Positions 17,317 to 26,217 of a stretch of 64,000 nucleotides of DNA are shown one piece after another. Source of the DNA: Bacteroidales bacterium (lineage in GTDB: Bacteria > Bacteroidota > Bacteroidia > Bacteroidales > UBA932); the NCBI GenBank assembly GCA_017548985.1, contig JAFYYW010000019.1:1-64000 (forward strand). Direction: 5' to 3'. The notes under the pieces were generated by a model. The model ran no database searches, had not been told where the DNA came from, and was given only the letters and a program-made list of their open reading frames with translations. Made by a program: the position numbers and the translations under genes. The first letter of the stretch is position 1. Each line of letters starts with the position of its first letter.

Positions 17317-18561
17317 CTATTCGGCAGGAGCCGCGGGGACCTCAGGAGTCTGAGGCCCTTCTTCTTTACCCTTCTTGGCGAAGAATACGAGGGCGGCGAC
17401 TGCGATGGCCAGCAGCAGGATTCCAAGCACCGGCCTGTAATAGAGCCAGGCGAGAGCGATCACTATCAAGGTAATGGCGAAAGCCACAACACCGATAACC
17501 ACGTTCATCGCAAGGTTGACTATATTGGCGAGGAACGGGATGACCTTCAGGATAGTCACGAGAATATCGAAAATACCCTTCAATCCACCCATGATCAGGA
17601 AGAATCCTACGAGACGGAGCAACCACTTCCACATATTGTTGGAAGCGCGCTCCGATGAGAACATCTCATCCATAGCCTTCACACCCATGCTGAGAGTCTC
17701 GAGGGACTTACCGTTCTTGTCGGTGTGCTTGGTGAAAGTGTCACCGGCCACCTTGGCAAGCACGGACACCTCACCAGGGAGCACCTTGGTGAAGGTGATC
17801 TTCACATCGCCGATCTGGGGATTCATCGCATTCTCACCGATGTAGATCACGTTATTGGATACATGGACATACTTGTAGTCCTTGAGAGCGGCCTGAGCGA
17901 GAAGAACAGCGGTGTCCTTCTTGATGGAAGCGGCGGTCTTGTTGAGGGCCTTGACCAGATCCTCGCTGACAGCCAACTCAACAGGCTTCTCACCACTGAT
18001 GGAGTTGATAAGCTCTGAAGGAAGCCTATAGGCGCCGAAACTCACGTTCTCCGCGGTCCACTTCTCGTTCTCAGCGTCATTGAGGACGAAATTGACACCC
18101 CTGTATTTCTCATCTTTGAAATCAGATGAATTGATACGGCTGCTACTCCAACCGTTCTTATAATCATAAGTTGTGACTGTCTCCTGGCCGCCTCCGACCT
18201 TATCCTTTGTCTTGGAGGTAGAGGTCTCCTGAACCTGGTAATACTCGACCTTACGGTTGAGCTTGATAGCATTCTCCTGGACACCGAAAAGATTGTCAAT
18301 CAACACGTCAGAGGTATTCACCATTCCAGAGGCGTGAACCAACTGGCCATCGAACTGAGGATCGACGGAATTGATGTCGGGCATCTCAACGGCCACTTTT
18401 TCAGCCCTGTTGAGCATTTTGGCGGTCTTTACGGCGCGTCCCTCGTTCCACCATAAAAGCACGATTCCGATAATAAGGAGAAGGATGCCGGAGCCGATAC
18501 CCTTAATAGAACTGCCGAGTCTCTGTCCGTAAGATGTTTTAGTTGTGACTTGAACTGCCAT
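17317..18561 (-). CDS. TMEM43-family membrane protein
   Basis: 414 residues. A first membrane segment (about 22-41, GIGSGILLLIIGIVLLWWNEG) is followed by a 250-residue extramembrane domain, then three hydrophobic segments near 310-395 and an alanine/proline tail ending EVPAAPAE. The layout and the NEGRAVKTAKMLNRAEK motif match the TMEM43 family, named for a vertebrate inner nuclear membrane protein and also found in bacteria. The bacterial role is unknown. The central domain has a low-complexity stretch (TSTSKTKDKVGGGQETVTTY). It is monocistronic: its own terminator follows, and a -7 match TAAATTTG (18612-18605) lies about 44 bases upstream. I am fairly confident of the family, not of any function. 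Confidence 0.8.
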   Translation of the reverse strand: MAVQVTTKTSYGQRLGSSIKGIGSGILLLIIGIVLLWWNEGRAVKTAKMLNRAEKVAVEMPDINSVDPQFDGQLVHASGMVNTSDVLIDNLFGVQENAIKLNRKVEYYQVQETSTSKTKDKVGGGQETVTTYDYKNGWSSSRINSSDFKDEKYRGVNFVLNDAENEKWTAENVSFGAYRLPSELINSISGEKPVELAVSEDLVKALNKTAASIKKDTAVLLAQAALKDYKYVHVSNNVIYIGENAMNPQIGDVKITFTKVLPGEVSVLAKVAGDTFTKHTDKNGKSLETLSMGVKAMDEMFSSERASNNMWKWLLRLVGFFLIMGGLKGIFDILVTILKVIPFLANIVNLAMNVVIGVVAFAITLIVIALAWLYYRPVLGILLLAIAVAALVFFAKKGKEEGPQTPEVPAAPAE

Positions 18562-18674
18562 GATTTTGAATTTTTATAAATTGAATTGAATAGTTTTCTT
18601 ACCGCAAATTTAAAAAAATATAGAATAATATAAGTATTTTCGCGGTCGTTTTGAATCGATTCATATCTAAAAAG

Positions 18675-19631
18675 ATGGCGAAAATCACAAGAATACCTTT
18701 GTTTCTGGCCATTCTGCTATTGGCAAACAGCTGCCTTGTGGGCAAATATATGTGCAACTACTCCCTTCTTCCGGAAGAGCACGGGAACGACTTTGAAGGG
18801 GATAGGGAAAAGACGGAGTCACGCTATCCTGGAATCATCGCCTGGTATGACAATCTCCATCAGGAAGGAGTGTTCAGGGACACCTCTCTTATCGGTGAGA
18901 ACGGCTACAAACTCCACGGTGTTTTCGCCCCCGCTTCAAATCCCTCAGAGGCCCAAGGCACAGCGGTCATCGTGCACGGGTATACCGACAACTACATCTG
19001 TTTCCTGAATCTGGCCAGGATGTACCGTGAAGACCTCAACTACAACGTGATGGTTCCCGATCTTCATTACCACGGGCTGTCCGAAGGCAGGGCTGTCCAG
19101 ATGGGATGGTTCGACCGCCTGGATGTGAAGAGATTCGCCGAGATGGCCCACGAGATCTGGGGAGACGATTTTATGGTTATCCACGGGGTCTCGATGGGAG
19201 GCGCCACAACCATGATGCTCAGCGGAGATGATGATCTTCCCGTTTACATGAAGGCCTTCATCGACGACTGCGGATACACCTCTGTCTGGGACCAGTTCGC
19301 CCACAACTTGAAAGACATGTTCCACCTGCCTCCCTTCCCTGTCCTGACAAGCGCCAATATTGTCTGCCGCAAACGCTACGGCTGGGATTTCAAGGAAGCA
19401 TCATCCGTAAACCAGCTGGCGAAAAGCGAAAGGCCGGTATTATTCATTCACGGAGACAAAGACGACTTTGTTCCCACAGATCACGCCTATAAGAACTACG
19501 AGGCGAAGACCACAGGATACAAGGAAATCTGGCTCGCCCCCGGATCTGGTCACGCGATGGCATATAAAGACCATCCCCAGGAATACACCCAGCATGTGAG
19601 CGCGTTCCTGGAGAAGGTCAAAAGTCTATAA
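18675..19631 (+). CDS. Alpha/beta-hydrolase lipoprotein
   Basis: 318 residues from the ATG at 18675, chosen because a lipoprotein signal begins there (MAKITRIPLFLAILLLANSC, cysteine at 20); a TTG eight codons upstream is less likely. Alpha/beta hydrolase motifs are in order: oxyanion region VIVHGYTDNY near 97-106, VPDLHYHGLSEG near 127-138, nucleophile elbow HGVSMGG near 170-176 (Ser in GVSMG), acid residue region FIHGDKDDFVP near 262-272, and His in GSGHAMAYKD near 299-308. The substrate is unknown; esterase or peptidase activity is equally possible. It converges with the aldolase gene, eight bases away. Confidence 0.85.
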   Translation: MAKITRIPLFLAILLLANSCLVGKYMCNYSLLPEEHGNDFEGDREKTESRYPGIIAWYDNLHQEGVFRDTSLIGENGYKLHGVFAPASNPSEAQGTAVIVHGYTDNYICFLNLARMYREDLNYNVMVPDLHYHGLSEGRAVQMGWFDRLDVKRFAEMAHEIWGDDFMVIHGVSMGGATTMMLSGDDDLPVYMKAFIDDCGYTSVWDQFAHNLKDMFHLPPFPVLTSANIVCRKRYGWDFKEASSVNQLAKSERPVLFIHGDKDDFVPTDHAYKNYEAKTTGYKEIWLAPGSGHAMAYKDHPQEYTQHVSAFLEKVKSL

Positions 19632-19639
19632 AGCCTTGA

Positions 19640-20641
19640 TTACTCGGCCTTTCCGTCAGAACCGAGGACGTTGATGATCTTGTGCATGTAAAGCTTCTTC
19701 ATCTCGTCGCGGGCAGGACCCAAGTACTTCCTGGGATCGAACTCGCCGGGCTTCTCGTCGAAGACCTTACGGACAGCGGCTGTCATGGCAAGACGGCTGT
19801 CGGAGTCGATGTTAATCTTGCAGACAGCGCTCTTTGAGGCCTCGCGGAGCTGCTCCTCGGGGATACCTACAGCGTCAGGCAGCTTGCCGCCATGGGCGTT
19901 GATGATATCGACATATTCCTGGGGAACTGAAGAGGAGCCGTGGAGAACGATCGGGAAGCCGGGAAGCTTCTTCTCAATCTCGTGCAGTACATCGAAAGCG
20001 AGCGGCGGAGGAACGAGACGGCCTGTCTCAGGATCCCTCTTGCACTGCTCGGGTTTGAACTTGTAAGCGCCATGGGAAGTTCCGATGGAAATGGCCAGGG
20101 AATCGCAACCGCTGCGGGTGGCGAATTCGATGACTTCCTCGGGACGGGTATAGTGGGACTCCTCAGCGGAGACCTCATCCTCAACACCGGCGAGAACACC
20201 AAGCTCAGCCTCGACAGTCACATCGTACTGGTGGGCATAATCGACAACCTGCTTGGTGAGAGCGATATTCTCCTCAAAAGGAAGGGAGGAGGCATCGATC
20301 ATGACAGAAGAGAATCCCATGTCCACACAACTCTTGCAGAGCTCGAATGAGTTGCCATGGTCGAGGTGGAGGCAGATCTGGGGATGCTCCCAGCCAAGCT
20401 CCTTAGCATACTCGACAGCACCTTCAGCCATATAGCGGAGAAGGGTCTGGTTGGCGTACTTGCGGGCCCCGCTGGAGACCTGAAGGATAACCGGAGACTT
20501 GGTCTCGGCAGCGGCCTGGATAATGGCCTGGAGCTGCTCCATGTTGTTGAAATTGAAAGCGGGGATGGCGTAACCGCCAGCGACAGCCTTAGCGAACATC
20601 TCTCTGGTGTTCACAAGGCCAAGATCTTTGTAAGAAACCAT
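19640..20641 (-). CDS. fba: Class II fructose-bisphosphate aldolase
   Basis: A 333-residue zinc-dependent aldolase that splits fructose-1,6-bisphosphate into DHAP and glyceraldehyde-3-phosphate in glycolysis. Visible: PAFNFNNMEQLQAII near 24-38, HLDHGNSFELCKSCVDMGF near 92-110 (catalytic Asp and zinc His), EAELGVLAGVEDEVSAEE near 141-158, SLAISIGTSHGAYKF near 175-189 (zinc His), and LHGSSSVPQEYVD near 223-235. Length and motifs fit class IIA/B enzymes acting on FBP; tagatose-bisphosphate cannot be fully excluded. It is transcribed alone, and its -7 element overlaps the end of the upstream gene. Confidence 0.95.
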   Translation of the reverse strand: MVSYKDLGLVNTREMFAKAVAGGYAIPAFNFNNMEQLQAIIQAAAETKSPVILQVSSGARKYANQTLLRYMAEGAVEYAKELGWEHPQICLHLDHGNSFELCKSCVDMGFSSVMIDASSLPFEENIALTKQVVDYAHQYDVTVEAELGVLAGVEDEVSAEESHYTRPEEVIEFATRSGCDSLAISIGTSHGAYKFKPEQCKRDPETGRLVPPPLAFDVLHEIEKKLPGFPIVLHGSSSVPQEYVDIINAHGGKLPDAVGIPEEQLREASKSAVCKINIDSDSRLAMTAAVRKVFDEKPGEFDPRKYLGPARDEMKKLYMHKIINVLGSDGKAE

Positions 20642-20702
20642 AATTAATATAAATAAAACTTAAGAATTTGTCAAATCCGTCTGCCCGGCTTCAAAAGCCA
20701 TG

Positions 20703-20710
20703 CAAATTTA
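20703..20710 (-). promoter_or_regulatory. Candidate -7 element of fba
   Basis: TAAATTTG on the minus strand matches TAnnTTTG and lies about 60 bases before the aldolase ATG, overlapping the last codon of the DUF5106 gene. No clear -33 element is seen. Confidence 0.45.
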
Positions 20711-22156
20711 GTCTTTTTCACTCAAAAATAAAAGATGTTCCGACAAGCTTAGGTAACGTCTTTTTATCACACCCTTCTTGCCGACCTGGATGATGTACGG
20801 AAGACTGGAAAGATCAAAGAAATCGAGCATCTCCCTGGCCAGCTCAGGAGACTCTTTCTCCAAAGATTCCATCTCCACGGGAAGATAAGCCAGGTGAAGC
20901 AATTCAGCGGCAGACGCCTCAGCGGCGCACACCGGACAGCCTTGTGAGCTGAATAAGAAGAAACCTCCTTTACGCCTGAGTTTATTCCACCCCTTGATGG
21001 GAGTCTTAGGTATCTTGGATCCGACAGGAGCCTTGGACAACAGGCCGTCGAACATACTCGCCATCCCGACAACAGCCAGGGAATCATCCGGAGTATTCCA
21101 TATCTCAGGCTTGGACAGGATATAATCCTTGACAAACAAACGAGTCCCTTCTTTGAATCCTTCTCCTCTCTTTGTGGCCAAATAATACAACAGGTCACCC
21201 TCCATATGCTTGAAACCCGATGTGTCTCCTTTGGACAGAGTCCGTTCTGAGAGGATTGAGGCGACATCCATCACATCAGAGGAATCAACTTTGGCTCCAT
21301 AGACTGAGAAAACCTTGTCCAGCAGAACGGACGACTCTTCCCTCCCATATTTATATGTGCCATCTTCGAGATATATGTCAAGAAGACGAGCCAAGGATCC
21401 GGTGTCGAGTCCCCTGCCGACAATGAATCCGTCCGGATCTACCAGAAACATCCTGGGGGTGACAGTCACACCATATTTCAACTGGTAGTCTGATTGGTCA
21501 TCGGGATCCCAAAGATGATTGACCCTGGTATTCCCCTTTTTCACGACGAAAGACGAGCCTCGCCATTTCTTCCAGTTTTCCTCGTCACGGCCAACATAGA
21601 TAGCGGCCACATCGACAGGATAATCCCTATCGTCAAGCATGTCGCGGAGCAAGACTGTCTCCAATTTGCATTTGGCGCAGTCCGTATCGAAGAAATAGAG
21701 GACTTGGAACCGAAGCTTTGAAGGTATTGACACCTCCTCACCAAAAGGATTCTGAAGTTTGACCTCCGGGGCTGGCATGCCGAGAAGTGACTGACGGTTG
21801 AAATCAGCGAAGAGTTTGGCGTCAAGAAGGGCCTTGTCGCTCTCCATAGAAACTTCGCCAGTAGAGAACCACTTGTCAGTCAAATGAATGGCCACTGCCT
21901 CATCTCCCATCAACTTGGAATTGAGATAGTGGTCATAAATCTTCAACGCTATCCTCTGCCTTAAAAACGGGTCGGTCGCCGCCTCGATAAGGGCGTCACA
22001 TTCCGTGATCTTTGTCCCGGAATCCTCGGCTTCCAGAATCGAGAAATACCGCTCCAGCCTGGAGTCGAGCTCGGCCAATTTGGTTGAGTCCACCTGAGCC
22101 ACCAAACCCGGGACAAACAGGAATAAGGAAATAATTATGACCGCAAGTCTTCTCAT
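20708..22156 (-). CDS. DUF5106-type protein with two thioredoxin-like regions
   Basis: 482 residues with a signal peptide (MRRLAVIIISLFLFVPGLVA, then Q). An N-terminal helical region of the DUF5106 type (about 25-125) is followed by an AhpC/TSA-like thioredoxin fold with FFDTDCAKCKLETVLL (CAKC near 164-167). A second thioredoxin-like segment near the C-terminus has LFSSQGCPVCAAEASAAE (CPVC near 411-414). Both CxxC pairs suggest thiol-disulfide exchange in the periplasm. Proteins of this kind are common and poorly studied in Bacteroidota. Its ATG overlaps the coaD stop by four bases, placing it last in the lon-ung-coaD unit. Redox role is inferred. Confidence 0.78.
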   Translation of the reverse strand: MRRLAVIIISLFLFVPGLVAQVDSTKLAELDSRLERYFSILEAEDSGTKITECDALIEAATDPFLRQRIALKIYDHYLNSKLMGDEAVAIHLTDKWFSTGEVSMESDKALLDAKLFADFNRQSLLGMPAPEVKLQNPFGEEVSIPSKLRFQVLYFFDTDCAKCKLETVLLRDMLDDRDYPVDVAAIYVGRDEENWKKWRGSSFVVKKGNTRVNHLWDPDDQSDYQLKYGVTVTPRMFLVDPDGFIVGRGLDTGSLARLLDIYLEDGTYKYGREESSVLLDKVFSVYGAKVDSSDVMDVASILSERTLSKGDTSGFKHMEGDLLYYLATKRGEGFKEGTRLFVKDYILSKPEIWNTPDDSLAVVGMASMFDGLLSKAPVGSKIPKTPIKGWNKLRRKGGFFLFSSQGCPVCAAEASAAELLHLAYLPVEMESLEKESPELAREMLDFFDLSSLPYIIQVGKKGVIKRRYLSLSEHLLFLSEKD

Positions 22157-22623
22157 ATTGTGTCAGGAAGAACAACCCAATCCGGAATGAACTTGGAAAG
22201 GTCACCATGATGGCTGAGAAGATCCCTAACGGCGGAAGACGAGATATGGGAATATTCCTGCGCCGTAGGGATGATTATAGTGTCGATGTCCGGGTCGAGA
22301 TGACGGTTCGCGTCCGCGACCGCCTGCTCATTGTCGAAATCAGTCATATTCCTGACCCCACGCACTATATGCTTGATGCCAAGCTCTTTGCAGAGATCGA
22401 CCGTGAGGCCGTCATAGCTCATGATCTTGACTCCCTTGAGATCCTTAGTGGCCTGTGCTATTATGTCCTCGCGCTGGCTCATCGTGTAGAAACCTCGTTT
22501 GGCCTGGTTGATACCAACCGCGACGACCACCTCGTCAAATATGGTCAACGCCCTTGTCAAAATGTTCAAGTGGCCTGATGTGAACGGGTCAAACGAACCC
22601 GGGAATAATGCTACCTTGCTCAT
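22153..22623 (-). CDS. coaD: Phosphopantetheine adenylyltransferase
   Basis: CoaD makes dephospho-CoA from 4'-phosphopantetheine and ATP, the fourth step of CoA synthesis. 156 residues from the ATG at 22623, a normal length. The nucleotidyltransferase signature FPGSFDPFTSGHLNIL (residues 6-21) contains the expected SGH (HxGH-like) motif; VRGVRNMTDFDNE near 87-99 and the ISSSAVRDLLSHHGD region near 126-140 are also typical. A longer reading frame upstream overlaps ung and is not used. It is four bases from ung and overlaps the next gene by four. Confidence 0.96.
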   Translation of the reverse strand: MSKVALFPGSFDPFTSGHLNILTRALTIFDEVVVAVGINQAKRGFYTMSQREDIIAQATKDLKGVKIMSYDGLTVDLCKELGIKHIVRGVRNMTDFDNEQAVADANRHLDPDIDTIIIPTAQEYSHISSSAVRDLLSHHGDLSKFIPDWVVLPDTI

Positions 22624-22627
22624 TATT

Positions 22628-23296
22628 TTATAGTTGCCAATTAATCGGTGTTTTGTTCTCTGAAACCAGTATCTCGTTTGTCTTCGAGAAATGACGGCAT
22701 CCGAAGAAAGCGCCCCTCGCCAAAGGGGATGGATGCGCGGCCTCAAGCACATAGTGCCTTGATGTGTCGATCAATTCCTTCTTGCTCCTGGCGAAGCTTC
22801 CCCACAGGAGGAACACAACCCCATCGAGATTGTCAGAAATGTAACGGATGACAGCGTCGGTGAACCTCTGCCAGCCTATTCCACTGTGGGAGGCGGCCTC
22901 TCCGGAACGGACTGTTAGGATGGCGTTAAGAAGGAGGACTCCCTGCCTGGCCCAATTCTCCAGATTCGGCCTGCCGCTCATTCTGACGCCCAGATCGTCT
23001 TCTATCTCCTTGAATATATTCTTCAGGGATGGAGGGGCGGGCATATTGTCAGGAACGGAGAAACAGAGCCCCATCGCCTGGCCGTAACCGTGATAGGGAT
23101 CCTGCCCGAGGATCACGACCTTCACCTGGTCAACCGGAGTCAACTCAAAAGCCTTGAATATCTGAGGCCCGGGAGGAAAAATGACTCTCCCTTCAGCCTT
23201 CTCCTGATGGAGTTGCCGGGCAAGAGCGGCGAAATATGGCTGCTCAAACTCCCCTGCCAGGGCTTCCTTCCAACTCTTCTCTATCTTGACGTCCAT
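22628..23296 (-). CDS. ung: Uracil-DNA glycosylase
   Basis: Ung removes uracil from DNA at the start of base excision repair. 222 residues from the ATG at 23296 (MDVKIEKSW); an earlier in-frame start would run into lon. The catalytic loop GQDPYHGYGQAMGLCFSV near 62-79 holds the key Asp; LLLNAILTVRSGEAASH near 119-135 and the DNA-binding HPSPLARGAFFGCRHF near 187-202 with catalytic His are intact. It lies 13 bases after lon and before coaD. All family 1 UDG motifs are present. Confidence 0.97.
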   Translation of the reverse strand: MDVKIEKSWKEALAGEFEQPYFAALARQLHQEKAEGRVIFPPGPQIFKAFELTPVDQVKVVILGQDPYHGYGQAMGLCFSVPDNMPAPPSLKNIFKEIEDDLGVRMSGRPNLENWARQGVLLLNAILTVRSGEAASHSGIGWQRFTDAVIRYISDNLDGVVFLLWGSFARSKKELIDTSRHYVLEAAHPSPLARGAFFGCRHFSKTNEILVSENKTPINWQL

Positions 23297-23309
23297 AATA
23301 TAGAAACTA

Positions 23310-25712
23310 TCAGAAAATCTCAGCCATGACGTCATCAATGGTCTTGACATAATGGAATGTCAGGCCCTCGACATATATCGGCTTGATGTCCTCGACATCC
23401 TTCCTGTTATCTTCGGAGATGATTATATCCTTGACCCCGGCCCGCTTGGCCGCGAGAATCTTCTCCTTTATGCCACCCACGGGGAGTACCCTGCCTCTCA
23501 GAGTCATCTCTCCAGTCATAGCCACTCCTGACTTGACTTTCTCCCCTCTCAGGGCGGAGACCATCGAGCTGACCATCGTGATACCAGCTGACGGACCATC
23601 CTTCGGCACGGCTCCCTCCGGGACATGGACATGAATATCCTTGGCTGAGAACTGCTCGGAAGTCATACCGGCGAGTTCCGGATGGGCCTTGATATATTGG
23701 TAAGCTATTGTCGCTGACTCTTTCATGACATCACCGAGATTGCCGGTCATGGTCATATTGCCCTTTCCACCGCTCACAGAACTCTCCACAAAGAGGATCT
23801 CTCCTCCCATCTGCGTCCACGCGAGACCGGTGACGACTCCGGGAGCCTCATTACCTTTCTGGAGGTCATGCATGTTTGTGGGCAAACCGAGATATTCCTT
23901 CAGGTGCTCTTTCTTTATGACTGAGGGCCAATCCTGTCCGAGGGCTATCTTCTTCGCGGTGACTCTCGCGATCTTAGCTATCTGTTTCTCGAGTCCGCGG
24001 ACTCCCGACTCATGGGTGTACTCGTCAATTATGGCGGCCATCGCGGACTTGTCTATCCTAAGGGACCTTTTGGCTATACCATGCTCCTGGAGCTGCTTCG
24101 GCACGAGGTATTTCTTGGCTATCTCCATCTTCTCCTCGGCCAAATAACCGGTCACATTAATCAGCTCCATCCTGTCCAAAAGGGCGGACTGGACCGTTGA
24201 TACCGTGTTGGCGGTGGTGATGAAAAGCACGTTGGAAAGGTCGTAATCTATATCGAGATAGTTGTCGTGGAAAGCCACATTCTGCTCAGGATCAAGAACT
24301 TCCAAAAGAGCGGAAGAAGGGTCTCCCTTATAGTCAGCCCCGACTTTGTCTATCTCGTCAAGGACGATGACAGGGTTGGAAGTCCCGGCTTTCTGGATCC
24401 CGTTAAGGATACGACCGGGAAGGGCTCCTATGTATGTCTTGCGATGGCCTCGTAACTCCGCCTCATCGTGCATTCCGCCAAGCGCTATCCTGACATATTT
24501 CCTGCCGAGTGCCCTGGCGACTGACTTGCCCAGGCTGGTCTTTCCCACGCCGGGAGGGCCATAGAGGCAAAGAATCGGAGACTTCATATTCCCCTTGAGC
24601 TTAAGAACGGCGAGATACTCTATGATCCTGTCTTTGACGGTCTCAAGGCCGAAATGGTCATTATCCAATACCTTCTGGGCATGGGATAGGTCAAGATTGT
24701 CCTTGGACATCTCACCCCACGGAAGGTCCAGCATGAATTCTATGTAATTATACTGGATGCTATAGTCTGGGGAAGACGGATTGTACTTCTCCAATTTCGC
24801 CAGTTCTTTCTCGAACTGCGCGGCGACCGCCTCAGGCCACTTCTTTTCCTTGGCCCTGGCACGGAGTTTCTCGAACTCTTCCTCCTCATCCATTCCAAGT
24901 TCCTCCTGGATGGTACGGAGCTGGTTGTTGAGGTAATATTCCCTCTGCTGCTGGTCAATGTCGCTCTTGACCTTCTGGTTGATCTCCTGCTTTATCTTGA
25001 GGAGCTGGGTCTGTGTCTCGAGGGCGGCCAGAAGCTTCATAGCCCTGACTTTGATATCGTCATATCTCAAGAGCTCAACCTTCTCCGAGTAATTCTCCAC
25101 CTCAACCGTGGTGGCTATGAAATTGACCAGGAACTGGAAGTTGTCAATGGACTTCATCGCCCCGACCGCCTCGCGGGGGGCGAAAGAGGATGACTTGATG
25201 ATCGCCGCGGCCTTCTCTTTCAGCGATTCGGCGATCATCCTGGTATTGTTGTCATTTTCCGGGACAATGTCTGCCACATAACTGACATTAGCGGTGATAT
25301 AAGGCTCGTAAGAGAGTATACGTCCTTTGCGGATCCTCTTGACTCCGTGGAGGATAGCAGTGACAGTGCCGTCCGGCATCTCCAGCACTTTCATAATCTT
25401 GGCAGCGGTACCGTATTCAAACAAGTCCCTGTCCCTGGGATCCTCGACAGAGATGTCATTCTGAGGAATCGCCCCGATGAATGACTCCATTTTCTCGGCG
25501 TCCTTGACCAGAGCTATGGACTTCTCACGCCCTATTGTCACTGGATAGACCATACCCGGGAAAAGCACGGCATTCCGCAGAGCCAGAATGGGAAGTGACT
25601 CTGGAAGACTGGACTCATCCACTTTTATTTGTTCTTCTCCCTGCATCACAGGGATGATGTTGACCTCCGCACCGGAAGGGAACATCATATCTTTTCCTAA
25701 ATCTATACTCAT
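23310..25712 (-). CDS. lon: ATP-dependent protease Lon
   Basis: Lon degrades misfolded and regulatory proteins in the cytoplasm. 800 residues from the ATG at 25712 (MSIDLGKDMM); a TTG three codons earlier is less likely. Domains in order: N-terminal substrate domain (LPILALRNAVLFPGMVYPV, about 40-240), coiled helices (about 240-300), AAA+ ATPase with Walker A YGPPGVGKTSLGKS near 385-398 and Walker B VIVLDEIDKVG, then the C-terminal peptidase with Ser in KDGPSAGITM near 705 and Lys in GGIKEKILAAKRAG. It heads the lon-ung-coaD-DUF5106 unit and is divergent from the HU gene. Confidence 0.97.
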   Translation of the reverse strand: MSIDLGKDMMFPSGAEVNIIPVMQGEEQIKVDESSLPESLPILALRNAVLFPGMVYPVTIGREKSIALVKDAEKMESFIGAIPQNDISVEDPRDRDLFEYGTAAKIMKVLEMPDGTVTAILHGVKRIRKGRILSYEPYITANVSYVADIVPENDNNTRMIAESLKEKAAAIIKSSSFAPREAVGAMKSIDNFQFLVNFIATTVEVENYSEKVELLRYDDIKVRAMKLLAALETQTQLLKIKQEINQKVKSDIDQQQREYYLNNQLRTIQEELGMDEEEEFEKLRARAKEKKWPEAVAAQFEKELAKLEKYNPSSPDYSIQYNYIEFMLDLPWGEMSKDNLDLSHAQKVLDNDHFGLETVKDRIIEYLAVLKLKGNMKSPILCLYGPPGVGKTSLGKSVARALGRKYVRIALGGMHDEAELRGHRKTYIGALPGRILNGIQKAGTSNPVIVLDEIDKVGADYKGDPSSALLEVLDPEQNVAFHDNYLDIDYDLSNVLFITTANTVSTVQSALLDRMELINVTGYLAEEKMEIAKKYLVPKQLQEHGIAKRSLRIDKSAMAAIIDEYTHESGVRGLEKQIAKIARVTAKKIALGQDWPSVIKKEHLKEYLGLPTNMHDLQKGNEAPGVVTGLAWTQMGGEILFVESSVSGGKGNMTMTGNLGDVMKESATIAYQYIKAHPELAGMTSEQFSAKDIHVHVPEGAVPKDGPSAGITMVSSMVSALRGEKVKSGVAMTGEMTLRGRVLPVGGIKEKILAAKRAGVKDIIISEDNRKDVEDIKPIYVEGLTFHYVKTIDDVMAEIF

Positions 25713-25781
25713 CTTTTCCAAACAAGGCCGGACACAGCTATCCCTGCCAATCTGTCAGACAGGATACCGCTCCAGGCGCGG

Positions 25782-25810
25782 CAAATAATATGGTCAATAA
25801 TCTTGCCAAA
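25782..25810 (-). promoter_or_regulatory. Candidate lon promoter
   Basis: On the minus strand TTTG (25810-25807) is followed after 16 bases by TATTATTTG (25790-25782), which resembles TAnnTTTG with one extra base. It lies about 70 bases before the lon start. A weaker match than that of the divergent HU promoter. Confidence 0.35.
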
Positions 25811-25828
25811 AAAATATTCACCCATTAT

Positions 25829-25859
25829 TTTGATTATTAAAAAAATAAGCCTAATTTTG
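25829..25859 (+). promoter_or_regulatory. HU gene promoter, close to Bacteroidota consensus
   Basis: TTTG (25829-25832), a 19-base spacer and TAATTTTG (25852-25859) match the -33/-7 consensus exactly. The leader is about 50 bases and includes a small CCCC...GGGG hairpin. Together with the lon promoter it occupies the 203-base divergent gap at 25713-25915, which otherwise shows nothing. Confidence 0.75.
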
Positions 25860-25915
25860 CATCCCCCGAAAGCATTAGGGGAAAGAGTGAATATCCTAAT
25901 AAACACATTTTTATT

Positions 25916-26197
25916 ATGACAAAAGCAGAAATCGTTAATGAGGTTGCGAAGTCAACCGGCATTGAGAAGATCGCGGTTCAGTCCGTTGTTGAGGCGTTCA
26001 TGGAGTCTGTTAAGGGTTCAATCGTCAGGAAAGAGCCTGTTTACCTTCGTGGATTTGGTAGTTTCATCGTGAAGCACAGGGCTCAGAAGGCTGCCCGCAA
26101 CATCACCAAGAAGACTACCATGACTATTCCTGCGCACGACATCCCCGCTTTCAAGCCGGCCAAGGTCTTCATCAACGCCGTTAAGGAGGAGAAATAA
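25916..26197 (+). CDS. HU-family DNA-binding protein
   Basis: A 93-residue nucleoid protein of the HU/IHF family, which bends DNA as a dimer. Typical sequence: MTKAEIVNEVAKSTG at the start, a helical base, VYLRGFGSFIVKHRAQKAARN near 42-62 as the beta saddle, then a DNA-binding arm with TKKTTMTIPAHDIPAFKPAK near 65-84 carrying the conserved intercalating proline region. The normal HU length and one copy of each element are present. It has a strong promoter and is followed 20 bases later by a tiny ribosomal protein gene. HU cannot be told from IHF-like subunits by sequence alone. Confidence 0.95.
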   Translation: MTKAEIVNEVAKSTGIEKIAVQSVVEAFMESVKGSIVRKEPVYLRGFGSFIVKHRAQKAARNITKKTTMTIPAHDIPAFKPAKVFINAVKEEK

Positions 26198-26217
26198 TCT
26201 TAACAACCTTACTTATT

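Noticed and set aside
22624..22752. N-terminal extension of coaD to 22752
   Set aside because: It would overlap ung, and the CoaD family begins at the ATG at 22623 just before FPGSFDPFTSGH.
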